Source: Aureimonas sp. AU20 (GTDB lineage Bacteria; Pseudomonadota; Alphaproteobacteria; Rhizobiales; Rhizobiaceae). Taken from it: a DNA stretch of 64,000 nt. Shown here one piece after another: positions 9,093 to 16,624 of this stretch. The notes under the pieces were generated by a model, which saw nothing but the letters and a program-made list of their open reading frames with translations, was not told the origin of the DNA and ran no database searches. The stretch is taken from NCBI RefSeq assembly GCF_001442755.1, contig NZ_CP006368.1, positions 424,889 through 488,888 of the forward strand, written 5' to 3'. Within the stretch, counting starts at the first letter, position 1. Every line of letters starts with the position of its first letter. The position numbers were made by a program, and so were the translations under genes.

Positions 9093-9923
9093 CTAGACCT
9101 CCGGCCGGCAGGGCACGAAGGCGGTGAAGCGCTCGGCGCCGCCTCCGCGCGGCAGGCTGGGCGCGGTGTCGAGGTTGAGAAGCAGAAGCTCGCGATCGCC
9201 GAACCCATGCTCGATCGGGTTCGAGGCGGCCGGCGCGCCGGCATGCTGCGCGCCCTCCTCCACCGCCACGGTGCCGCGCCGCTCCGACCAGAGGCCGACC
9301 ACGGGCGGCACGGCGGGAAAGGCCTCGCGCAGCTCGTCCCGCATGGCGGCGAAGCTATCGGCCCCGAGATCCTCGCGGATTTCGAGCGCCATGGGCTGGA
9401 GCAGATGGACCTCCAGGACCCCGGCCGCGACTATCGCCACCTCGTCGCAGCGCCGGCGCGGCTCCAGATGCGAGAGCGCGGGCGGCAGAAGCTGCGTGTG
9501 CGCGCCGATGAGGCCGAGGAGACGCAGCGCGTCGTATTGCGTCTGGTCTATCCACCCGCGCGACAGCATCCAGGACAGGGATTCCGGCTCGCGCCCCTGG
9601 CGGCGCCGGTCCGCCCCTTGCGCATCGCGCAACGCGAGGCAGGAGCGGCGCTGCTTGAGGAGAAAGGCGCTGCCTTCGAGGCGGATGTCGAGAAGACGCG
9701 TGTCGTGCCAGGGCTCCAGCGCCACGGGAATGCGAAAGCCGACAAACCCGTCGCCGACGCCGGCATCGGCCAGATCCTGCCGGAACAGCTCCACGATGCC
9801 GCCACCGACGCAGGTCTCGTCCACGAAGGCGAGGACGCGTGCCCCGCGCAGGGGCCATTGCGGACTGCTGACCCAGCCTTCCACGCGCGAGCGCGAGACG
9901 AAGTCGATATGCCCCTGGATCAT
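9093..9923 (-). CDS. GW-module protein, paralogue of the 13.3-14.2 kb gene
   Basis: Uncharacterised protein of 276 residues. Residues 1-75 form a compact module starting MIQGHIDFVSRSRVEGWVSS, continuing with VLAFVDETCVGGG, RQDLADAGVGDGFVGF; the same pattern opens the gene at 13338-14171. A helical stretch (SLSWMLSRGWIDQTQYDALR) and a beta-rich, cupin-like tail (LLLLNLDTAP) follow. I start it at the ATG overlapping the GT4 stop (ATGA); a longer frame upstream is only the shadow of that gene. No signal peptide or membrane span. It sits between a glycosyltransferase and the SapC pair. I do not recognise a named family; the module looks like a small beta-sandwich of the carbohydrate-binding sort. 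Confidence 0.75.
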   Translation of the reverse strand: MIQGHIDFVSRSRVEGWVSSPQWPLRGARVLAFVDETCVGGGIVELFRQDLADAGVGDGFVGFRIPVALEPWHDTRLLDIRLEGSAFLLKQRRSCLALRDAQGADRRRQGREPESLSWMLSRGWIDQTQYDALRLLGLIGAHTQLLPPALSHLEPRRRCDEVAIVAAGVLEVHLLQPMALEIREDLGADSFAAMRDELREAFPAVPPVVGLWSERRGTVAVEEGAQHAGAPAASNPIEHGFGDRELLLLNLDTAPSLPRGGGAERFTAFVPCRPEV

Positions 9924-11206
9924 GGCGCGGCCACCATGCGGCTGGCCGCCATGGTGGCGAAGAAGGCGAGATAGCGCTCGGCCATGCCCGTGGCCGAGAG
10001 AACCGGCGGAATGCCGGCCTTCAGCGTGGCGTGGTTGCGCGGATCGGCCCCGAGTTGGACCGCGCGCAGGAGATCGCTCGCGTCGCCCAGCCGGAAATGC
10101 AGGCCCGACACGCCGTTCGGCACCTTCTCGGCCATGCCGCCGATGCCGGTGCAGATCACGGGAAGACCGACGGAATAGGCCTCCTGAATCACGACGGGCG
10201 AGTTCTCCCACCATTTGCTGGGGATCACGAGATAATCGCAATCGGCCATCAGCCGATGGACGGAGGCGTTGCTGTAGGCGCCGGCATAGGTCAGGAACGG
10301 GTAGGCCTTGAGCGCCGCTTCGAAGCGCTCGGTGAAGCTGGCGGACTGGCCCACCAGATTGCCGTGGATTCGAAAACGCACCTTGCGCGCCAGATCGGGG
10401 TCCTTGGCGATCAGCTCTGCCGCATCGAGAATGACGTCGACGCCCTTGAACGGCGTGATCTGGCCGAAGAAGCCGAAGACCCAGGCCCCCTCGCCCCGCT
10501 CGCCATGCCGCGCCTCGGGCGGCGCCAGGAGCCCGTTCTCGATCACCGTGGTGCGGTCCGCCGACAGGCCCCATTCGATGAAACGCTCGGCCAGGAAGCG
10601 GCTCGGCGAGACGAAGCCGTCGAAAGCGCCGAACCCGTCCAGCATGGTTTCCTTGCGCATGGCGAAGCGGCTGCGGCTTTCGCCGGGAAAGCAGCTCGTG
10701 CAATCGTCCCACCGCGCGCGCTCGCACAGGACCTGCGCGGGGCGCGTCACCATCTGTCCGTGATTGTGGCAGATCGCCAGGAATTCGTGGATCGTCAGGA
10801 AGTTGAGGACGCCCGGCAGCCGGCGCGAGGCGCGCAGCGTGTTGAGGCCGAGATTGTAGAAATGGTGGAAGTTGACGAGGCCGATCCGCTGCTCGCGCAG
10901 GATCGTCAGCAGCTGCTCCTCCTCGCCCGCCGGGGCGAGATGGTAGAAATGGTCGTAGCGCGCGGCGTCGCGGAACACGGCGAACTCGGTCTCGTGGCCG
11001 AGCGAGAGCTTCTGCCGGTCGGTCTCCGCGCAGGAGCCGATATAGATGGCGTCGACGCCGATCTCGCGCAGGCCCCGGTAGAGCGCATAGGCCGAGATTT
11101 CCGCCCCGCCCTTGGAAAGCGAGGGATGGCTGTGGGAGACGATGGCCATGCGCTTGGGCAGCAGCGCCTGCTCGAAGCCCATGTGGCGGATCGGGCCAAG
11201 CTTCAT
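9920..11206 (-). CDS. GT4-family glycosyltransferase
   Basis: Glycosyltransferase of 428 residues with GT-B architecture. The N-terminal half has AIVSHSHPSLSKGGAEISAY, a nucleotide-sugar enzyme opening, then LNFLTIHEFLAICHNHGQM and a cysteine pair region (LCERARWDDCTSCF) seen in a subset of GT4 enzymes. The donor half has GFFGQITPFKGVDVILDAAE, YLVIPSKWWENSPVVIQEAY with the conserved Glu, and GLPVICTGIGGMAEKV. The start codon overlaps the stop of the 692-residue protein upstream (ATGA), and its own stop overlaps the GW-module gene. It is embedded in the surface-glycan operon; substrate unknown. Confidence 0.92.
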   Translation of the reverse strand: MKLGPIRHMGFEQALLPKRMAIVSHSHPSLSKGGAEISAYALYRGLREIGVDAIYIGSCAETDRQKLSLGHETEFAVFRDAARYDHFYHLAPAGEEEQLLTILREQRIGLVNFHHFYNLGLNTLRASRRLPGVLNFLTIHEFLAICHNHGQMVTRPAQVLCERARWDDCTSCFPGESRSRFAMRKETMLDGFGAFDGFVSPSRFLAERFIEWGLSADRTTVIENGLLAPPEARHGERGEGAWVFGFFGQITPFKGVDVILDAAELIAKDPDLARKVRFRIHGNLVGQSASFTERFEAALKAYPFLTYAGAYSNASVHRLMADCDYLVIPSKWWENSPVVIQEAYSVGLPVICTGIGGMAEKVPNGVSGLHFRLGDASDLLRAVQLGADPRNHATLKAGIPPVLSATGMAERYLAFFATMAASRMVAAP

Positions 11207-13281
11207 CGCGCCGCGCCTTTCAGAATGTCTGCTTCGATGAGGTCGGCGAGGCGCGACAGGCGCGGGCGCTCCAAGCGCACCGCCCCGCCGCCGATCACCC
11301 GGTCGAGCCCGGGGTGCTCGGGCAGCCCGCCGCCCGCATGCGTACCGCGCAGGAAGCGCGGCGCCGTGCGACTCCAGTCGATCAGGGCCGGCGTGCTCCA
11401 GCCGAATGCGGCGGCCGACAGCGCGCCGTCGATCCGGTCCGGCCGTCCTTCGTCGTCCACGATCTCGAACCGATCGACCGAATGGCCGCGCCGCGCAAGG
11501 CTCGCTCGCGCCCCGGCCCAGCCCGCCGCCGTCAGCGCCACGCCGCGCCCGACATGGACGAAGCGCTTGGCCTCCATGCGCGCCAGCATCCAGGGCAGTT
11601 CGGCCACCACCTCGTCGGGATGAGCGACCACGAAGAGCGAGAGCGGTGCCTCGGTGCGCGCCCGCAGCTCCTCGAAGCGCAGCAGCGCTTCGGACCGGTT
11701 GCGGCCGGTGTCGGCGACGAAAGCGAGGCCAGTGCCGGGTTCGAGGTCGGGCAGGTAGCGCGCGGCGCGGTCGAAGACGAGGCGCAGGTTCCCCTCGTCG
11801 GCGGGAAGGCGCTGCACGACGGCCCGCTCGGCCGGGGCGAGGGCGAGAACGGCAGGCGCGCGCCATTCCGCGCGCAGCGTGTCCTGCACGGCGGACACCA
11901 GTGCGGGATAAACGGGCTCGAAGCGCAGCGAGGGATAGAGCGCCAGAACCTCGTCGCCATCGGTCACGAGATCGAGGCGGCGGGGCACTTTGGGATCGAC
12001 CCGGAGGACGGCCGACGTGCCATCTTCCAGAACCACGCGCAGGAGCGGCGCGGCGGAGGCGCCGACCGGCAAGGCGCCACGAAAGATCGTGGTGAAGCCG
12101 GCGCGGGCGGTGACGGAGGGCGCCGATCCGAAGGCGCCCTGAAGATCGGTGCGCGGGCGGAAATAGGTGCAGGTCTCGTCGGCGGTCAGCACCGTGTCGC
12201 CGATCTTGAGATGAAAGGTCTCGGTGCGCTTGGCGGGGCTGACGGCCCAGCCTTCGGCGATGCAGCCGAAGCCGGGAATGAGCAGCAGCCGATCGACGCC
12301 ACCCTCCACGAAGACGCCGCCCGCGGCCGAGGCGCCGGGAAGCCAGTTGGCGAGCGAGGCTAGCACCGCGCCCATCGCCTCCCCCTGCCCGCCCACCAGC
12401 GCGGGCTGAAGCTGCTGATAGGCGGCCGTAAAGGCGTCGGCGCGCACGAGGCGGGTCTGCGGAGTCAGGCGAAGGTGGAACTGGCCTTTGTCGCCGGCAA
12501 AGACGAACCCGTCCTTGAAGTGGGCGGGCGGCGTCCATCCGGTCTCGATCAGTCCGACGACCCCGACGCAATTGGCCGACAGGTCGGAACGCTCGTAGGG
12601 GGCGACGGCGATGCCTGCGGGGTGCTTTACCCTGTCCGCGACGACGGCGGGAAACTCGGTGTCGATGCCGCGCTTGGCCCAGCCGATGAACCAGACCTGC
12701 CCGTCGGAGGACAGGTGGACGAGATCGATCTGCCCGATTTCGCCATCGGAATGGGGCAGAAGCGGGCGCTCGCGCAGGCGCTCGGCCTCAAGGCGCAGGG
12801 CGCGCAGCTGGCCGAGGAGCCGGTCGCCCTTGGAGCGCGGCGCCTCGCGCCGGCCAAGTTCGGAAAGGATCGCCTCGCGCCATTGCGCGACCAGCTCGCC
12901 GACGCTCGGCGCGCGGCCCGCTGGGGGCAGGAGCGTGACGTCGGTGCCCGCCACGCGCAGTGACACAGGTTTGTCGTGCCGATGGGCGGCCAGCCGCGCC
13001 AGACGGCCGAACACGGACGGATCGAAGCGGAAGCCCGCGCGGCAGCGGGGCGAGACGTGAATGTCGATGTCGGGCCGGGCGAGCCCGGTCGTGCCCAGCG
13101 CCATGACATAGCCGCCGACCGAAAGCTCCAACTCGACGCGGCGGCCGGGCTCCTCGATCGCCACGGCCCAGCCCTCGATGCCGTTGATCGGGTCGAATCG
13201 GTCGATGCGGCCGCGCCAAAGTCCGCCCAGCGAGGGCGAGAGTTCGGGCGATGCGTAGCGAGGGGGCGTGTGGTTCAGCAT
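11203..13281 (-). CDS. Large hypothetical protein with two GW modules
   Basis: Unrecognised 692-residue protein. A GW module occupies about 22-90 (GRIDRFDPINGIEGWAVAIE ... ARPDIDIH ... AGFRFDPSV) and a second about 325-405 (FGCIAEGWAVSPAKRTETFH ... RTDLQGAFGS ... RAGFTTIFRG). The segment at 140-180 is helical and charged. The C-terminal part (about 450-690) contains FVVAHPDEVVAELPWMLARM and FVHVGRGVALTAAGW, which look like a Rossmann-type glycosyltransferase-like fold without an obvious DXD motif. No signal peptide. It lies 56 bp after the related 13.3-kb gene and overlaps the GT4 gene. Likely a degenerate or atypical glycosyltransferase built on carbohydrate-binding modules; this is inference. 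Confidence 0.72.
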   Translation of the reverse strand: MLNHTPPRYASPELSPSLGGLWRGRIDRFDPINGIEGWAVAIEEPGRRVELELSVGGYVMALGTTGLARPDIDIHVSPRCRAGFRFDPSVFGRLARLAAHRHDKPVSLRVAGTDVTLLPPAGRAPSVGELVAQWREAILSELGRREAPRSKGDRLLGQLRALRLEAERLRERPLLPHSDGEIGQIDLVHLSSDGQVWFIGWAKRGIDTEFPAVVADRVKHPAGIAVAPYERSDLSANCVGVVGLIETGWTPPAHFKDGFVFAGDKGQFHLRLTPQTRLVRADAFTAAYQQLQPALVGGQGEAMGAVLASLANWLPGASAAGGVFVEGGVDRLLLIPGFGCIAEGWAVSPAKRTETFHLKIGDTVLTADETCTYFRPRTDLQGAFGSAPSVTARAGFTTIFRGALPVGASAAPLLRVVLEDGTSAVLRVDPKVPRRLDLVTDGDEVLALYPSLRFEPVYPALVSAVQDTLRAEWRAPAVLALAPAERAVVQRLPADEGNLRLVFDRAARYLPDLEPGTGLAFVADTGRNRSEALLRFEELRARTEAPLSLFVVAHPDEVVAELPWMLARMEAKRFVHVGRGVALTAAGWAGARASLARRGHSVDRFEIVDDEGRPDRIDGALSAAAFGWSTPALIDWSRTAPRFLRGTHAGGGLPEHPGLDRVIGGGAVRLERPRLSRLADLIEADILKGAAR

Positions 13282-13337
13282 GTCATGCCATCCGGCCGAA
13301 CCGATTGGGTTGCGCTATCGGTCCGGTCGGACCGTCT

Positions 13338-14171
13338 TCATGCGATCGCGGGGCTCGCCGACAGGGCGATCACCCGCCCGCCGGGCGGAACCACCAGCTC
13401 GGCCGAGGCGCGGATGTCGATCACCACGAGGTTCTCGGCCGTCAGCGTGTAGTCCGAGAGCGTACCCTGCGGCGCGTCGCCCGCCGCGCTCGACACATGC
13501 GTGCCTTCCATGACGCGAAGGCGCGCCCGGTCGGTGGAGTAGAAGGCCAGGAGCGGGGCTGCGTCGGGCAGCGAGGCGACGCGGCGGATCTCGGCCTGCA
13601 GCGCCTCGCCCTGCATCATCTCGACCTGCTCCAGCTGCGCGTCGAGCCCGAGATAGCTTTCGAAAAGCTGCGCGGCGACCGTCACGGGCTTGTCCAGAAC
13701 CGGCGTCTCGCTCGTCGGCACGCGCCGCGACAGGCCGCGCTCATAGGCGCCGAAGGACCAGAGAATGCGCAGGAAGTCGAAGTCGGACTGCGGAATGCGC
13801 CCATGCTTCAAGGCCCATTTGAGGGCGGCGAGGCGGGTGCGCATTTCGGCGCGGTCGAGACGGGTCTCGGCCTTGGCGCCCGTCGCGATGGTCGCGCCGG
13901 ACTGAAGGATCACCGCGTCGCTGCCTTCCAGCTTCAGGAAGACCGCGCCGGTCTCGTCGGCCGCGACCGAGATCGGGAAGCTGAAGCCGAGATGCCCGTC
14001 GCCGATCCCCGCATCCGCAAGATCGGCGCGGAACATGTTCACTTTGCCCGCACCGATGCAGACGTCGTCACGAAAGGCCAGGATGGTCCGCTCGCGGATG
14101 CGGCCGTCTTCGGAGAAGATCCAACCTTGAATGGAGTCGCTGGTAACGAACTCGATACTGCCCCTGATCAT
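13338..14171 (-). CDS. GW-module protein, first gene of the glycan operon
   Basis: Uncharacterised protein of 277 residues from the ATG at 14171 (MIRGSIEFVTSDSIQGWIFS). A GTG nine bases upstream is in frame, but the paralogue at 9093-9923 begins with the same MI(Q/R)G, which favours the ATG. The N-terminal module (ILAFRDDVCIGAG ... RADLADAGIGDGHLGFSFP) is followed by a helix (LKWALKHGRIPQSDFDFLR), EQVEMMQGEALQAEIRR and a beta-rich end resembling a cupin-like sheet (NLVVIDIRASAELVVPPGG). Similarity to 9093-9923 extends over the full length, so the two are true paralogues in one operon. It is preceded by an AT-rich divergent promoter region. Function unknown. Confidence 0.75.
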   Translation of the reverse strand: MIRGSIEFVTSDSIQGWIFSEDGRIRERTILAFRDDVCIGAGKVNMFRADLADAGIGDGHLGFSFPISVAADETGAVFLKLEGSDAVILQSGATIATGAKAETRLDRAEMRTRLAALKWALKHGRIPQSDFDFLRILWSFGAYERGLSRRVPTSETPVLDKPVTVAAQLFESYLGLDAQLEQVEMMQGEALQAEIRRVASLPDAAPLLAFYSTDRARLRVMEGTHVSSAAGDAPQGTLSDYTLTAENLVVIDIRASAELVVPPGGRVIALSASPAIA

Positions 14172-14231
14172 GTCGGCCACATCTCTTGGAAGAATGATGG
14201 CTCAAATTATTCGAAGGATGTTACGCTTCCG

Positions 14232-14251
14232 TATACATCGTTATACATCGT
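14232..14251. repeat. Tandem 10-bp direct repeat TATACATCGT x2
   Basis: Two head-to-tail copies of TATACATCGT, one helical turn apart, inside the divergent AT-rich region and about 60 bp upstream of the minus-strand start. Same-face spacing is typical of a regulator operator, but no regulator can be named. Confidence 0.5.
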
Positions 14252-14389
14252 AGCAAATCTGTATGGCCCCCTGGCGAGGCCGAACACGGCGCGCGGTCTG
14301 GCGCTCCGCGCCGGCCCTCCGGTCCAGAGCCCACATCCCATCCCCCCTGCGCTGGACCCATTCCGGTTTGGTCAACGATTGCTGAAATC

Positions 14390-14418
14390 CAGAGAAATTT
14401 AACGCTAACAAATCTCTG
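14390..14418. other. Imperfect hairpin in divergent region
   Basis: CAGAGA followed by AA and TTT pairs with AAA and TCTCTG across a short loop, followed by an A/T-rich run. It could be an operator dyad or a 5' leader structure for the rightward transcript; there is no long U tract directly after it, so I do not call it a terminator. Confidence 0.4.
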
Positions 14419-14543
14419 TATTGAATAAAAAATTTAGATTGTTTTCTTGTAACGGGTCAGAGTGCGGAAGCAATTATTTCACGAAGTCTGATGTATTGCT
14501 CTAAGAGTAACTTTCACGATCGAGGGCAGGGAGAAGCGGAGCG

Positions 14544-15413
14544 ATGGTCGGACAGGAGCGCAAGGCCGTTCTGAAGGTCACGCGAGGACTTCATTCCCTG
14601 GTCTATCGTTTCGATCCCGCCTACGCGCTGGACCTCTCGGTTCCGCCCATCGCCCGGGTCGAGGCGGCCTCTGAAGGCATCTTCCTGGTCACCGCGCCGG
14701 GCGAGGAGTTCGGCACGCTTTCGGCCCCCGGCAAGGGTCTCGTGGTGCTGGCCGAGCAGGACGGAACCCTTCATCTGACGATCCAGGCCTGCCAGAGCGG
14801 CGGCAGTCTCGACGCTTCGTTGGAGCTGTCCCGCATCGAGGCGCAGCGCCTGTCGGTCGCCGCTCCGTCGAGCCGCCAGCGCACGCCGCTGACCCCGGGC
14901 GCGAGCGAGTTCCTGGTGCGCGCCCATGTGTCCCTGCGCGGCGATCTCTCGGCCGCGCGCGGCGAATGGCTCTGCGGCCCCGCCCTGCCCGGCCGAATCG
15001 AGGGGCTGGAGGTGCGCGGCGTCGGCACCGAATGCCCGGTGGAATATCAGGTGGCGACGGGCGGGCGCACGGGCGGCTGGTCGAGCTGGTTTCCCGCCGG
15101 CGCCTATGCCGGTTCGCGCGGTAAGGCGCTGCCGCTGATCGGCCTGCGCCTGCGCCTGACGGACGCCGCCCCTTCCGATCTCATGCTGCGCGGCGAGGCG
15201 CTGTTTCTCGGCGGCTCGCCCGTCGTCCGCTCGGGCCGCGAGATCGAGTTCACCGGCCCCTCGCCGCTCGACCCGCTGGTCGGCCTGCGGCTGGACATGG
15301 TGCCTCTCGTGCGCGGCGAGACGGTGAGCGACCCCGTCGGCCGGCAGGACAACCGGCCGGAGAATCGCCTTCGCGTCTTCCGCCGCGAGATGCCCCAGGC
15401 CGGCGCGGCCTGA
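14544..15413 (+). CDS. Hypothetical protein with ChW-like C-terminal domain
   Basis: Protein of 289 residues with no signal peptide. The first 110 residues are beta-rich (HSLVYRFDPAYALDL, GTLSAPGKGLVVLAEQDGTL). Residues about 150-215 read GLEVRGVGTECPVEYQVATG, then GGWSSWFPAGAYAGSRGK and LPLIGLRLRLT. This order resembles the ChW (clostridial hydrophobic-with-W, PF07538) repeat: an 'I-Y' strand, a GW..W turn, G.yAG..GK and a final hydrophobic strand. Start chosen at ATG after GGCAGGGAGAAGCGGAGCG, which supplies a GGGAG site. It lies 71 bp before the RTX gene and probably shares its transcript. Role unknown; surface attachment or chaperoning of the RTX protein is a guess. Confidence 0.68.
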   Translation: MVGQERKAVLKVTRGLHSLVYRFDPAYALDLSVPPIARVEAASEGIFLVTAPGEEFGTLSAPGKGLVVLAEQDGTLHLTIQACQSGGSLDASLELSRIEAQRLSVAAPSSRQRTPLTPGASEFLVRAHVSLRGDLSAARGEWLCGPALPGRIEGLEVRGVGTECPVEYQVATGGRTGGWSSWFPAGAYAGSRGKALPLIGLRLRLTDAAPSDLMLRGEALFLGGSPVVRSGREIEFTGPSPLDPLVGLRLDMVPLVRGETVSDPVGRQDNRPENRLRVFRREMPQAGAA

Positions 15414-15484
15414 CACGGCAACTTCCAACCCTTCCGACAAACCAAGACGAAAGGCTCAGCTGACGGCATTCCGAAGCGCCCCCC

Positions 15485-16624
15485 ATGGCTGAAATGTACA
15501 GCAGTTCCGAGGCGGCCGCCCTGCACTCCCTTTCGCAGGAGGCCACCGACCGCATCAATCGCGTTCTGAACGATATCGGCCTGGCCGGCACGTCTCACGT
15601 CGCGATTCAGTCGATCGACAGCGACCAAGTCGCCGCCGACTCGGGCGATGCTGTCATGGTGGTCATTCCGGGTGACTCCAAGGACGTGGCCGTGGACGAT
15701 TCCGGCGCGAACGTCTCCGTGATCATGAGCGATCACGGCACGATCCACCTGACGGGCCTCGGCAACGACACGATCTTCGGCTCGGATGGCGGCGACACGA
15801 TCACCGCCGGCGGCGGCGATGCGACCATCCACGGCGGGCTCGGGGCCGACAGTCTGTCGGGCGGCTCGATCGGCGGCTCCCACGTCATCTATGGCGGCGG
15901 GGGCCATGACACGCTGTTGGGGGGCAACGGCATGGACACGCTCTGGGCCGGAACGGACGGGAGCTATCTCGAGGGCGGCGCGAAGGGCCACACCGAGATG
16001 CACGCGGGCGGAGGCGGCGACACGATCCGCTCCACCGGCGACTACGACACGATCCATGGCGGCGTGGCGACCATCAACACCTATGGCGACCACACGTTGA
16101 TCCATGCCGATGGCGACACGATCGGCTCCCACGGCGCCTACGACACGATCGACGCCTCCGGCTCGCACCGCGCCTCCACGATCGACGCCTATGGCCACCA
16201 CGCCACGATCCAGGGCGGCGACGGCAACGACACGATCATGCTGCACGACGACAAGACCGGCTATTCCTATGTCGACGGCGGCGCGGGCAACGATTCCATC
16301 ATCGGCTCCAAGGGCGGCCATGCCACGCTCTCGGGCGGCGCGGGCGACGACTATCTCATGGCCTACGGCGTCGGCGACAGCGTCATGGGCGGCGACGGAT
16401 CGGACTATTTCCAGATCGTCCACTACGGCACGGGCCATGACACGCTGGACGGTGGCGCCGGCTCCAACACCGTCAACTTCGCCGACCGCCACTTCTCCGA
16501 CGCGCATATCTCGACCAGCGACCACACGACGATCGTGAGCTTCGACGACGGCTACAAGGCCAGCATCACCCATGTCGATCAGCTGCGCTTCTCCGACACG
16601 GTCTACAACATCACCAATGTCTAA
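15485..16624 (+). CDS. RTX-type calcium-binding repeat protein, probable T1SS substrate
   Basis: Secreted-type protein of 379 residues, rich in Gly, Asp, His and Thr and without an N-terminal signal peptide. Many nonapeptide-like repeats of the GGxGxDxhx kind are visible from about residue 95 to 335: GLGNDTIFG, GGGGHDTLL, GGNGMDTLW, GGDGNDTIM, GGAGNDSII, GGAGDDYLM, GGDGSDYFQ. Such repeats bind calcium in a parallel beta-roll after export. The first 80 residues are non-repetitive and the last 45 form a T1SS-signal-like end (YKASITHVDQLRFSDTVYNI). The repeats alternate with unusual DTI/His-rich stretches, which is not the classic RTX toxin pattern. No enzymatic domain is visible; a structural surface layer or adhesin is plausible. 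The stop codon TAA is also the target duplication of an IS element. Confidence 0.85.
   Translation: MAEMYSSSEAAALHSLSQEATDRINRVLNDIGLAGTSHVAIQSIDSDQVAADSGDAVMVVIPGDSKDVAVDDSGANVSVIMSDHGTIHLTGLGNDTIFGSDGGDTITAGGGDATIHGGLGADSLSGGSIGGSHVIYGGGGHDTLLGGNGMDTLWAGTDGSYLEGGAKGHTEMHAGGGGDTIRSTGDYDTIHGGVATINTYGDHTLIHADGDTIGSHGAYDTIDASGSHRASTIDAYGHHATIQGGDGNDTIMLHDDKTGYSYVDGGAGNDSIIGSKGGHATLSGGAGDDYLMAYGVGDSVMGGDGSDYFQIVHYGTGHDTLDGGAGSNTVNFADRHFSDAHISTSDHTTIVSFDDGYKASITHVDQLRFSDTVYNITNV

Larger units (their letters stand above)
14172..14543. promoter_or_regulatory. AT-rich divergent promoter region
   Basis: Gap of 372 bp between the leftward glycan operon and the rightward ChW-like/RTX pair, with no credible gene. 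Much of it is strikingly A+T-rich against the high-GC surroundings (for example 14400-14450, and around 14210-14260). It holds a 10-bp tandem repeat and an imperfect hairpin listed separately. Its position means it must carry both sets of promoters, so co-regulation of exporter-side glycan genes and RTX cargo is plausible. I cannot assign -35/-10 boxes with certainty. Confidence 0.6.

Noticed and set aside
9920..12571. Extended 883-codon version of the GT4 gene
   Set aside because: The extra 455 codons overlap the 692-residue protein in another frame and have no motif; the ATGA overlap at 11203-11206 marks the real start.
15760..16480. Regularly spaced short repeats that look CRISPR-like at first sight
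   Set aside because: They are degenerate, in frame and encode glycine/aspartate nonapeptides of the RTX protein; there are no unique spacers.
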